Shown here: in pieces, positions 7,519 through 15,263 of the stretch
Numbering within the stretch: the stretch's first letter is position 1
Layout of the letters: each line of letters starts with the position of its first letter
DNA from: Stutzerimonas stutzeri
GTDB lineage: Bacteria > Pseudomonadota > Gammaproteobacteria > Pseudomonadales > Pseudomonadaceae
Length of the DNA stretch: 33,687 nucleotides
Assembly: GCA_002345575.1 (NCBI GenBank)
Contig: DDVX01000012.1
Span: 1-33,687 of the forward strand
Reading direction: 5' to 3'
Translations under genes and position numbers: made by a program
The notes under the pieces: model-generated
Databases searched by the model: none
What the model saw: the letters and a program-made list of their open reading frames with translations, nothing else
Told to the model about the DNA's origin: nothing

Positions 7519-9246
7519 TCAGGGTTTCTCCGAGCCGGTCAGGCGTTGCAAGGTTTCACGCAGAATTGGGCTGTCCGGTTGTTCCTTCAGGGCTTGCGCC
7601 CAGACCGCGCGTGCTTCGCGCCGTTTGCCTGCGGCCCAGAGAACCTCGCCCAGATGTGCAGCAACTTCGTGGTCGGCAAAACGCTGGTGAGCCTGGCGTA
7701 GCCGGGCTTCGGCTTCTTCCAGATTACCCAGGCGGTAGTTCACCCAGCCAAGGCTGTCGAGAATCGCTGCGTCGTCCGGGTTCAGTGCAAAAGCCTGCTC
7801 GATTAATTCCAGGGCTTCGCTGTAGCGCTCTGTGCGGTCGGCCAGCGTATAGCCAAGTGCGTTGAGGGCCATGGCGTTGTCCGGCTCGCGTTCGATGATG
7901 AAGCGAAGGTCCTGTTCCAGCTGCTCCAGATCGCCACGCTTCTCGGCGATCATGGCGCGGGTATAGAGCAGGCTGAGATCGTCAGGGAACTGCTTCAGAG
8001 CCTGCTCGGTCAGCTGCCAGGCCTGATCGGTCTGCTGCTGCCCGGAAAGTGCTTCGATCTCGATGAGATACAACTGGATGGCGTAGTCAGGCTGCTGCTC
8101 GCGAGCGCGGGCGAGCAGTTGCGAGGCGTCCTGATGGCGTCCCAGTGAAAACAATAACTCGGCCTGCATCAATTGTGCCGGCAGGTACTCATTGCCGGGG
8201 CCAACCTGGGCGAAAGCGACGAGAGCCTGCTCTGGCTCGCCTAACTCGCGCCAGGCACGACCGAGATTGAATTGGGCAGCATCGACATGGCTGCCGCGCT
8301 CGATCAGTTCCTGCAGGTAGACGATTGCTTCGCGCCAGGCCTGGGCTTCAAGGCAGACCAGTGCCATCGAGAAGCGCAGGTCGTCGTCACCAGGATATTG
8401 CTGGACCAGCGTGGCGAATTCGCCCATGGCGTCGTCGAGGCGTTCCTGCTCCACGAGCAGTCGTGCGTAGGTCAGGCGCAGGCGCTTGTCATCGGGGTGT
8501 CGCCGCAGACTTTTTTCCAGAAGGGGGAGGGCTTCGTCGCCGCGATTGAGAATCTGCAGCAAGCGCGCTTGCAAGAGCGTCGAGGGAATTTGTTGCTGGT
8601 TGGCAGGTTGCTCTTCGAGCAGAGCGAGCGCTTCTTCGAGGCGCTCGTCCTGTTGCAGTAGCACGGCTTTGCCGAACGTCAGCTGAGGATTGCCAGGATG
8701 CTTGGCCAGCAGCTGGTCGAAGCTTTGCAGCAGGCCGGCGCGAGTGTCCGGATCGGTCTGGGCGGCTGACAGGGCAAGGAAGTCGAAGTGGGTATCGCCC
8801 TGGCCCCGCAGGACCTTTTCCATGAACTCCAGGGACTCTTCATAACGGCCTGCGCGTGCCAGCTGCACAGCGGCGGCCCGCTGCGCTTCCAGGCTGTCCG
8901 GGGCGTTGCTGGCCCAGATCATCGCGGTATCAAGTGCTGCCTGATCGGCGCCCAGGTATTCGGCAATGCGAAAGCCGCGCTCGGCGACGCCGGCATCCTG
9001 TGTCGCATTGGCCTGGCGGACGTAGTTGTTCAAGGCAATGTCGAAGCGATTGCGCTGTCCGGCCAGCTCGGCCACCAGCAGGGAATACAGGGTATCTCTG
9101 CTGAATGAGGCATATTCGTCGGGGCGGATTGTCGCAGGCTCGGGCATCGACTCCTCGACCGGCGGTCTGCTTTCGGGAGCGCTTTGCAAAAGGCTTTGGC
9201 AACCACCGAGAAACAGGGCGGCGCTGAGGACGAGAAGCTTATTCAT
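7519..9246 (-). CDS. TPR-repeat outer-membrane lipoprotein
   Basis: A 575-residue protein starting with a lipoprotein signal (MNKLLVLSAALFLGGCQS, lipid-bearing Cys at residue 16). The rest is almost entirely tetratricopeptide repeats, visible as recurring blocks such as ALNALGYTLADRTERYSEAL and AAILDSLGWVNYRLGNLEEA. It is probably a scaffold at the outer membrane or in the periplasm; no catalytic motif is seen. The start is set by the signal peptide; the open frame runs further, into hemA, but no ribosome site supports that. It heads the lolB–ispE transcript, an arrangement I recall as conserved in Pseudomonas, which hints at envelope biogenesis. Confidence 0.88.
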   Translation of the reverse strand: MNKLLVLSAALFLGGCQSLLQSAPESRPPVEESMPEPATIRPDEYASFSRDTLYSLLVAELAGQRNRFDIALNNYVRQANATQDAGVAERGFRIAEYLGADQAALDTAMIWASNAPDSLEAQRAAAVQLARAGRYEESLEFMEKVLRGQGDTHFDFLALSAAQTDPDTRAGLLQSFDQLLAKHPGNPQLTFGKAVLLQQDERLEEALALLEEQPANQQQIPSTLLQARLLQILNRGDEALPLLEKSLRRHPDDKRLRLTYARLLVEQERLDDAMGEFATLVQQYPGDDDLRFSMALVCLEAQAWREAIVYLQELIERGSHVDAAQFNLGRAWRELGEPEQALVAFAQVGPGNEYLPAQLMQAELLFSLGRHQDASQLLARAREQQPDYAIQLYLIEIEALSGQQQTDQAWQLTEQALKQFPDDLSLLYTRAMIAEKRGDLEQLEQDLRFIIEREPDNAMALNALGYTLADRTERYSEALELIEQAFALNPDDAAILDSLGWVNYRLGNLEEAEARLRQAHQRFADHEVAAHLGEVLWAAGKRREARAVWAQALKEQPDSPILRETLQRLTGSEKP

Positions 9247-9429
9247 AGGGAATACAGGGCTGATCTGCGGTCGCGGCATGATGACACAAGCCGTCAGGCA
9301 AGCACATGGGGCGGGCTCGCAAGGCGATTTGGCTGGAACGATGCTGTACAGACAATGAAGGTCAACGGTTGTTCTGAAGCAGACGAAGTAGGAGAATCTC
9401 GCGTTCTGTTTTGAAATCAACGACCCCGA
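9247..9429. promoter_or_regulatory. divergent promoter region, TPR gene / hemA
   Basis: A 183-base gap between divergent genes must hold both promoters. A weak candidate for hemA is TTGGCT (9329–9334), 16 bases, then GACAAT (9351–9356). A palindrome CTGTACAG sits at 9344–9351. An AGGAGA at about 9391 is too far from the hemA ATG to be its ribosome site. Confidence 0.3.
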
Positions 9430-10698
9430 ATGGCTTTCATCGCGCTTGGCATCAATCACAAGACCGCATCAGTGGATGTGCGCGAGCGTGTGGCCTTCAC
9501 ACCCGAGCAGATGGTCGAAGCGTTGCAGCAACTGTGTCATGTGACTGCGACGCGTGAGGCCGCCATCCTGTCGACTTGCAATCGCAGCGAACTGTATCTG
9601 CAGCAGGATGAAGCTGAAGCCGGGCAGGTGTTGGCCTGGCTGGCCGACTACCACAGCCTGAGCCTCGAAGAACTCAAGGCCTGCGCCTACGTTCATGTGG
9701 ATGAGCAGGCGGTGCGACATATGATGCGCGTCGCCTGCGGGCTCGACTCCATGGTGCTTGGCGAGCCGCAGATTCTCGGCCAGATGAAATCCGCCTATGC
9801 CGTGGCGCGCGAGGCGGGCAGCCTTGGGCCGCTGCTGGGGCGCTTGTTCCAGGCCACATTCAGCACTGCTAAGACCGTGCGCACGGATACCGCCATCGGC
9901 GAGAACCCGGTATCAGTCGCCTTTGCTGCGGTTAGTCTGGCCAGGCAGATCTTCTCTAATCTGGATCGTAGTCAGGCCCTGTTGATCGGTGCCGGCGAGA
10001 CCATCACCCTGGTTGCGCGTCATTTGCATGAGCAGGGCGTCAAGCGCATCGTGGTCGCCAATCGGACCCTGGAGCGGGCCAGCACGCTGGCCGAGCAGTT
10101 CGGGGCGCATGCCATTCTGCTCGCCGATATCCCACAAGAGCTGTACAACAGCGACATCGTGATCAGTTCTACCGCCAGCCAGTTGCCCATCCTCGGCAAG
10201 GGTGCTGTCGAGCAAGCGCTGAAGAAACGCAAGCACAAGCCCATATTCATGGTCGATATCGCCGTGCCGCGGGACATCGAGCCGCAGGTGGGCGAGCTGG
10301 AAGATGTCTACCTCTATACCGTCGATGACCTCCATGAAGTGGTAGCCGAGAACCTCAAGAGTCGCCAGGGCGCAGCCATGGCGGCCGAGGAGCTAGTTGC
10401 TGCCGGCACCGAGGACTTCATGGTGCGGCTGCGCGAACTGGCCGCTGTGGATGTGCTCAAGGCCTATCGGCAACAGGCAGAGCGGATTCGTGATGAGGAG
10501 CTGAGCAAGGCCCAGCGCCTGCTTGCCAACGGCAGCAATGCCGAGGATGTGCTGATCCAGCTGGCGCGTGGGCTTACCAATAAACTGCTGCACGCACCCA
10601 GCGTGCAGTTGAAAAAACTCTCTGCCGAAGGGCGAGTGGAAGCACTGGGCATCGTTCAGGAGCTTTTCGCCCTGCAAGACCATACGGGCAAATCATGA
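9430..10698 (+). CDS. hemA: glutamyl-tRNA reductase
   Basis: The first committed step of C5-pathway haem synthesis: it reduces glutamyl-tRNA(Glu) to glutamate-1-semialdehyde with NADPH. The 422-residue protein carries the catalytic STCNRSELY with Cys50, GEPQILGQMKSAYAVA, the NADPH-binding segment ALLIGAGETITLVARHL, and VDIAVPRDIEP. The N-terminus MAFIALGINHKTASV matches Pseudomonas HemA, fixing the start at 9430 despite a poor Shine-Dalgarno. Its stop overlaps the prfA start (ATGA), so it heads a coupled run through prfA. Confidence 0.98.
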   Translation: MAFIALGINHKTASVDVRERVAFTPEQMVEALQQLCHVTATREAAILSTCNRSELYLQQDEAEAGQVLAWLADYHSLSLEELKACAYVHVDEQAVRHMMRVACGLDSMVLGEPQILGQMKSAYAVAREAGSLGPLLGRLFQATFSTAKTVRTDTAIGENPVSVAFAAVSLARQIFSNLDRSQALLIGAGETITLVARHLHEQGVKRIVVANRTLERASTLAEQFGAHAILLADIPQELYNSDIVISSTASQLPILGKGAVEQALKKRKHKPIFMVDIAVPRDIEPQVGELEDVYLYTVDDLHEVVAENLKSRQGAAMAAEELVAAGTEDFMVRLRELAAVDVLKAYRQQAERIRDEELSKAQRLLANGSNAEDVLIQLARGLTNKLLHAPSVQLKKLSAEGRVEALGIVQELFALQDHTGKS

Positions 10699-11777
10699 AA
10701 GCGTCGCTGCTGAACAAACTCGACATCCTGCAGGACCGCTTTGAAGAGCTGACGGCGCTGCTGGGCGATGCCGAAGTGATCAGCGATCAGACCCGCTTCC
10801 GGGCCTACTCGCGCGAATATGCCGAGGTCGAGCCGGTCATCACCACCTACCGGGAATTTTGCAAGCTGCAATCGGACCTCGAAGGTGCTCAGGCGCTGCT
10901 CAAGGACAACGATCCGGATGTTCGCGAGATGGCTCAGGAAGAGGTCGAACAGGCCCGTGACCAGCTGGAGGAAATCGAGGCACGGCTTCAGCGCATGCTG
11001 TTGCCTAGAGATCCCAAGGATGGCCGCAACGTCTTCCTGGAGATCCGTGCCGGCACAGGTGGCGACGAGGCGGCGATCTTCTCCGGCGACCTGTTCCGCA
11101 TGTATTCACGCTATGCCGAGCGGCAGGGCTGGCGGGTCGAGATCCTTTCCGAGAGCCTCGGCGAGCACGGTGGTTACAAGGAGGTGATCGCGCGGGTCGA
11201 AGGCGACAACGTCTTTGCCAAGCTGAAGTTCGAGTCCGGCGCCCATCGCGTGCAGCGCGTGCCGGAAACCGAATCCCAGGGCCGCATCCATACCTCCGCC
11301 TGTACCGTCGCGGTGCTGCCCGAACCCGACGAGCAGATCGCCATCGAGATCAACCCGGCTGATCTGCGCGTCGATACCTACCGCGCGTCCGGTGCGGGTG
11401 GCCAGCACATCAACAAGACCGACTCCGCGGTGCGCATCACCCACTTGCCCAGCGGCATCGTGGTGGAATGTCAGGAAGAGCGCTCGCAGCACAAGAACCG
11501 TGCACGTGCCATGTCATGGCTGGCGGCCAAGCTGCAGGACGTGCAGGACAGCGCTGCGCACAAGGAGATCTCCGATACCCGCAAGTTGCTGGTTGGCTCC
11601 GGTGACCGCTCTGAGCGCATCCGGACTTACAATTTCCCCCAGGGGCGGGTGACCGATCACCGCATCAACCTGACGCTGTACTCGCTGGGTGAAGTCATCG
11701 GTGGCGCAGTGGAGCAGGTCATCGAACCGCTGCTGCAGGAATACCAGGCCGACCAGCTGGCAGCCCTAGGCGATTAA
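10695..11777 (+). CDS. prfA: peptide chain release factor 1
   Basis: RF1 recognises UAA and UAG stop codons and triggers peptide release. The 360-residue protein shows the PxT codon-reading tripeptide (PET, residues 190–192, in RVPETESQGRIHTS) and the GGQ motif at 235–237 (SGAGGQHINKTDSAVR), whose Gln is methylated by PrmC. The start overlaps the hemA stop by four bases. prmC follows after a 98-base palindromic spacer, keeping factor and modifying enzyme together. Confidence 0.98.
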   Translation: MKASLLNKLDILQDRFEELTALLGDAEVISDQTRFRAYSREYAEVEPVITTYREFCKLQSDLEGAQALLKDNDPDVREMAQEEVEQARDQLEEIEARLQRMLLPRDPKDGRNVFLEIRAGTGGDEAAIFSGDLFRMYSRYAERQGWRVEILSESLGEHGGYKEVIARVEGDNVFAKLKFESGAHRVQRVPETESQGRIHTSACTVAVLPEPDEQIAIEINPADLRVDTYRASGAGGQHINKTDSAVRITHLPSGIVVECQEERSQHKNRARAMSWLAAKLQDVQDSAAHKEISDTRKLLVGSGDRSERIRTYNFPQGRVTDHRINLTLYSLGEVIGGAVEQVIEPLLQEYQADQLAALGD

Positions 11778-11780
11778 CCC

Positions 11781-11866
11781 GTAGGGTGGATGACGCTTTT
11801 TTCATCCACCGGAATGTCCGCATGGTGGATGGCCACTCCGTGAATCGGTGAAGCGTGATCCACTAC
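11781..11866. repeat. palindromic intergenic element between prfA and prmC
   Basis: GGTGGATGA (11785–11793) pairs with TCATCCACC (11802–11810). The outer ends, GTAGGGTGGATGACGCT and AGCGTGATCCACTAC, are imperfect inverted copies, so about 86 bases form one unit with a third GGTGGAT copy in the middle. The form is that of a short dispersed repeat (REP- or MITE-like). Copy number cannot be judged from one window. It ends about 10 bases before the prmC ATG. Confidence 0.6.
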
Positions 11867-11875
11867 GAGAGAAAC

Positions 11876-12727
11876 ATGCCCACCATCGAATCCCTGCTGA
11901 ACGACAGCGACCTGCCCGACTCGCCGAGTGCCCGGCTGGATGCTGAGCTGCTACTCGCCCATGTGCTGGGCAAGTCGCGCAGCTATCTGCACACCTGGCC
12001 GGAGCGTGAGCCCAGCGCCGAGCAGTGTCAGACCTTTGCTGAGCATCTGCAGCGTCGTCGCCAAGGCGAACCAGTGGCCTATATTCTTGGGCGACAGGGT
12101 TTTTGGAGCCTCGACCTCGAAGTCGCGGCGCACACGCTGATTCCCCGGCCGGATACGGAGTTGCTGGTTGAAACTGCACTGCAACTGCTCCCGGCAACGC
12201 CCGTCCAGGTGCTGGATATGGGCACTGGCACTGGTGCGATTGCCCTGGCGCTGGCCAGCGAACGTCCGGCTTGGCAGGCAACGGGTGTCGACCGCGTGGC
12301 TGAGGCCATCGCCTTGGCGGAACGCAATGCTCGGCAACTGCGTTTGAGCAATGTGCGCTTTCACCAGAGTCATTGGTTTTCCGCGCTGCAAGGGCAGCGC
12401 TACGGCCTGATCGTGAGTAACCCACCGTATATTCGTGCCGGCGATCCGCATCTGTCCCAGGGTGATGTGCGCTTCGAGCCCGGCAGTGCGCTGGTGGCTG
12501 GCGAGGATGGGCTGGACGATATCCGGCAGATCATTGCCCAGGCCCCGGCATACTTGCAGGATGCCGGCTGGCTGTTGCTGGAGCATGGCTATTATCAGGC
12601 CGAGGCGGTGCGAACGCTGCTTGGCGAAAGTGGCTTTATTGAGGTTGAAAGTCGGCGCGATTACGGCGGTCACGAACGCATCAGTCTTGGGCGACGGAAT
12701 AGGGGGGAGATGATGGATGTTGAGTGA
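11876..12727 (+). CDS. prmC: release factor glutamine N5-methyltransferase
   Basis: PrmC methylates the Gln of the GGQ motif in RF1 and RF2 using S-adenosylmethionine. The 283-residue protein has a helical N-terminal domain for binding release factors (RLDAELLLAHVLGKSR), the SAM loop VLDMGTGTGAIALALA, and the catalytic NPPY at residues 182–185 (IVSNPPYIRAGDPHL). The start is ATG 11876, with GAGAGAAAC upstream; a GTG at 11855 is inside the palindromic element and less likely. It overlaps moeB by 11 bases. Confidence 0.96.
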   Translation: MPTIESLLNDSDLPDSPSARLDAELLLAHVLGKSRSYLHTWPEREPSAEQCQTFAEHLQRRRQGEPVAYILGRQGFWSLDLEVAAHTLIPRPDTELLVETALQLLPATPVQVLDMGTGTGAIALALASERPAWQATGVDRVAEAIALAERNARQLRLSNVRFHQSHWFSALQGQRYGLIVSNPPYIRAGDPHLSQGDVRFEPGSALVAGEDGLDDIRQIIAQAPAYLQDAGWLLLEHGYYQAEAVRTLLGESGFIEVESRRDYGGHERISLGRRNRGEMMDVE

Positions 12728-13472
12728 CGACGAACTGCTGCGTTACAGCCGACAGATACTGTTGAAACAGGTCGATATCGACGGCCAGCTGAAGCTCAAG
12801 CAAAGCCGCGTGCTGATTGTTGGATTGGGTGGGCTGGGCTCGCCCGTGGCGCTGTATCTGGCTGCCGCTGGCGTCGGTGAAATTCATCTGGCCGATTTCG
12901 ACAGCCTCGACCTGACCAATCTGCAGCGGCAGATCGTGCATGAAACAGCCTCGGTTGACCTGCCCAAGGTAGATTCCGCCATTGCACGTCTATCGGCACT
13001 CAATCCGTTGCTCAAGCTGGTGCCGCATCGCGTTGCGCTGGATGCGGAAAATATTGGCGCAGTTGTCGATCAGGTCGATCTGGTGCTGGACTGCACCGAC
13101 AACTTCGCCATTCGTGAGGTCATGAACGCAGCCTGTGTGGCGGCGAAGAAACCGCTGGTCAGTGGTGCCGCGATTCGTTTGGAAGGGCAGTTGTCGGTCT
13201 TCGATCCGCGTGTCGAGAGCAGCCCTTGCTATCACTGCTTGTACGGCCATGGCAGCGAAGCAGAGCTGACCTGTAGCGAGGCCGGCGTGCTGGGGCCGGT
13301 GGTCGGGGTGATTGGCAGCCTGCAGGCGCTCGAAGCGCTCAAGTTGCTGGCTGGCTTCGGCGAGCCGCTGGTGGGCCGTTTGTTGTTGGTGGATGCCCTA
13401 GGTAGTCGCTTCCGCGAGCTGAAGGTCAAGCGTGACCCGGCGTGTGCGGTCTGTGGGCCGCAGCATGGCTGA
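12717..13472 (+). CDS. moeB: molybdopterin-synthase adenylyltransferase (MoeB/ThiF family)
   Basis: A 251-residue E1-like enzyme that adenylates the C-terminal Gly of a small sulfur-carrier protein (MoaD, or ThiS in ThiF members). Visible are RQILLKQVDIDGQLKLKQS, the ATP loop VLIVGLGGLGSPVALYLAA, ADFDSLDLTNLQRQ with the conserved Arg, DCTDNF, and two Cys pairs (CYHC and CAVC) that bind structural zinc. MoeB is favoured over ThiF by neighbourhood (prmC–moeB–murI as in Pseudomonas), but no moa genes are in the window. Starts within prmC after a GGGGGGAG ribosome site and overlaps murI by eight bases. Confidence 0.9.
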   Translation: MLSDDELLRYSRQILLKQVDIDGQLKLKQSRVLIVGLGGLGSPVALYLAAAGVGEIHLADFDSLDLTNLQRQIVHETASVDLPKVDSAIARLSALNPLLKLVPHRVALDAENIGAVVDQVDLVLDCTDNFAIREVMNAACVAAKKPLVSGAAIRLEGQLSVFDPRVESSPCYHCLYGHGSEAELTCSEAGVLGPVVGVIGSLQALEALKLLAGFGEPLVGRLLLVDALGSRFRELKVKRDPACAVCGPQHG

Positions 13473-14256
13473 CAATGCGCCCATCGGCGTTTTCGATTCC
13501 GGCGTCGGCGGGCTTTCGGTGCTGCGCGAAATTCGTCTGCGCCTGCCGCGGGAGTCATTGTTATATCTGGCCGACAGCGGTTATGTCCCCTACGGCGAAA
13601 AAAGCCCCGAGTTCATCCGCGAGCGTTGCCGCTCGATTGCCGCCTTTTTGCTAGGGCAGGGCGCCAAGGCATTGGTGCTGGCCTGTAATACCGCAACCGC
13701 CGCCGGTATCGCCGAACTGCGCGAGCTCTATCCGCAGATCCCGTTAGTGGGCATGGAGCCGGCGGTCAAACCGGCAGCGCGAGCGACCCGCACTGGTGTG
13801 GTAGGCGTGCTAGCCACCACCGGCACGCTGAAAAGCGCCCGTTTTGCCGCGTTACTGGATCGTTTTGCCAGCGATGTACGGGTTATCACCCAGCCCTGTC
13901 CCGGTCTGGTCGAATGCATCGAGGCGGGTGAGCTGAATGCTCCTGCAACCCGTGCTCTGCTTGCGACTTTTGTCCAGCCTCTGCTCGAACAGGGCTGCGA
14001 TACACTGATTCTCGGCTGCACACATTACCCGTTCATCAAGCCGCTGCTGGCTGAGATGGTGCCCTCGACCGTTACCCTGGTAGATACGGGGGCGGCGGTG
14101 GCGCGTCAGCTAGAAGCGGTGCTGGCGGAGAGCAGTCGGCTGGCTGACGGTGAATCAGGCACGAGGTTCTGGAGCACTGGCGAACCTCAGCGTCTGGTGG
14201 AAGTACTACCGATACTTTGGGGTGAGGGCGCGACGGTTACCTACTATCCTGATTAG
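13465..14256 (+). CDS. murI: glutamate racemase
   Basis: Converts L- to D-glutamate for peptidoglycan. The 263-residue cofactor-independent racemase has the substrate loop GVFDSGVGGLSVL, YLADSGYVPYGEKS, and the two catalytic cysteines: Cys74 in ACNTATAAG and Cys185 in GCTHYPF. The start at ATG 13465 lies eight bases before the end of moeB; the frame extends upstream but the N-terminus MADNAPIGVFDSGVGG fits the family. It is the last gene of the coupled hemA–murI run; no terminator is visible before pagL. Confidence 0.97.
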   Translation: MADNAPIGVFDSGVGGLSVLREIRLRLPRESLLYLADSGYVPYGEKSPEFIRERCRSIAAFLLGQGAKALVLACNTATAAGIAELRELYPQIPLVGMEPAVKPAARATRTGVVGVLATTGTLKSARFAALLDRFASDVRVITQPCPGLVECIEAGELNAPATRALLATFVQPLLEQGCDTLILGCTHYPFIKPLLAEMVPSTVTLVDTGAAVARQLEAVLAESSRLADGESGTRFWSTGEPQRLVEVLPILWGEGATVTYYPD

Positions 14257-14342
14257 GAACTCCGCGCTGTGCTTGCTTTCTGTATTGGGTGTGACGTTCG
14301 AATAACAACAAAGTGATGCCTAATTTCGATAAGGAAAATCTG

Positions 14343-14861
14343 ATGAAGAAGCTGATCTCCCTAGCTGCGGTTGCGGCAGTGTCGTTGGGTCAGGTGGCTG
14401 CTGTTCACGCGTTGGATCTGACCGCTGCCGTAGGCCGTACTGGTGAATCGACGACGACTTTTCGTCTCGGTGCTCAGTTTGATTTCAACCGTAGCTGGTT
14501 TCAGAGCAGTGTAGGGCGGCTTACCGGTTACTGGGATGCAGGCTACACCTACTGGGAAGGCGACAAGACGTCGACCAACCACAGCATCTCGCTCGCACCA
14601 GTGTTCGTTTACGAGTTCGCCGGGGAGTCGGTCAAACCGTACGTGGAATTGGGCATCGGTATTGCCGCTTTCGAGAATACCGAAATAGAGAACAATGACC
14701 TGGGTTCGTCATTCCAGTTCGAGGACCGGATTGGTGCTGGCCTGCGCTTTGCTGGTGGACATGAACTGGGTTTGCGCGCGATCCACTATTCCAACGCCGG
14801 GATCAAGAGCCCCAACGACGGCATAGAGACTTACTCGCTGCACTACCGGATGTCCTTCTGA
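14343..14861 (+). CDS. pagL: lipid A 3-O-deacylase PagL
   Basis: An outer-membrane beta-barrel esterase that removes the 3-O-linked acyl chain from lipid A, lowering its immune activity. The 172-residue precursor has a signal peptide (about residues 1–23, cleaved after VHA), alternating aromatic strands and a C-terminal Phe typical of barrels. The catalytic triad matches P. aeruginosa PagL: His148, Ser150 and Glu162 in AIHYSNAGIKSPNDGIE, with the same 2- and 14-residue spacing. Start chosen at ATG 14343 after AAGGA; the frame opens 30 bases earlier. As I recall it also neighbours murI in P. aeruginosa. Confidence 0.92.
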   Translation: MKKLISLAAVAAVSLGQVAAVHALDLTAAVGRTGESTTTFRLGAQFDFNRSWFQSSVGRLTGYWDAGYTYWEGDKTSTNHSISLAPVFVYEFAGESVKPYVELGIGIAAFENTEIENNDLGSSFQFEDRIGAGLRFAGGHELGLRAIHYSNAGIKSPNDGIETYSLHYRMSF

Positions 14862-14875
14862 CGATCTGAAGCCTT

Positions 14876-14904
14876 GGCGGTATGGCAGATCTCTGCCTGC
14901 CGCC
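14876..14904. terminator. hairpin between convergent pagL and ykgJ-like genes
   Basis: GGCGG/CCGCC and GGCAGA/TCTGCC form a stacked stem with a small internal loop, exactly between two convergent stops. Neither side has a T run, so it may be a Rho-assisted transcript end rather than an intrinsic terminator. Confidence 0.4.
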
Positions 14905-14909
14905 TGCTC

Positions 14910-15221
14910 TCATCGATAAGCTGTCGCAGAGCCCTTGCGCTCTTCCAGGCAGTCCTCGGATCCCAACTCGAACTCCCGACAAATCAGTGGCCGCCGCTCG
15001 TAGATTGTGCAGCGCATGCTGTCCCGATCCAGTGCCGCACACCAGCCATCATCGAGACGACGCATTACTTGGCCGCCCCAGGCATCTTCATCAATGAAGC
15101 GCTGCGGTACGCCGGTATCGCTGATCAGCATGACTTCTAGGCGGCAGCAGCAGGCTGCGCATGTGCTGCAGCTCAGGCGGTTGTCGCTCAACTGGCGGTG
15201 GGGGATTAGATGGTTGGGCAT
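14910..15221 (-). CDS. YkgJ-family cysteine-cluster protein
   Basis: A 103-residue protein with the YkgJ-type metal-binding pattern: CSTCAACCCRLEV near residues 18–30, then WCAAL, RCTIYERRPLICREFELG and a last Cys in SEDC. The family is thought to bind zinc or an iron–sulfur cluster; its role is unknown. The only N-terminal ATG (15221) has no ribosome site and sits three bases from a perfect 10-base hairpin. It lies downstream of uraA on the same strand, 42 bases away, so it could be the third gene of the upp–uraA transcript. Confidence 0.82.
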   Translation of the reverse strand: MPNHLIPHRQLSDNRLSCSTCAACCCRLEVMLISDTGVPQRFIDEDAWGGQVMRRLDDGWCAALDRDSMRCTIYERRPLICREFELGSEDCLEERKGSATAYR

Positions 15222-15224
15222 GCA

Positions 15225-15250
15225 GCCAGTCTACGCCTTTGTAGACTGGC
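15225..15250 (-). promoter_or_regulatory. perfect hairpin between uraA and the ykgJ-like gene
   Basis: GCCAGTCTAC (15225–15234) and GTAGACTGGC (15241–15250) are exact complements around a six-base loop. It follows the uraA stop by 13 bases and ends three bases before the next start codon. There is no T run in the transcribed direction. Confidence 0.55.
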
Positions 15251-15263
15251 CCTACACGCCGGA

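Noticed and set aside
9344..9351. CTGTACAG as a LexA box for hemA
   Set aside because: LexA needs ten bases between CTG and CAG; here there are two.
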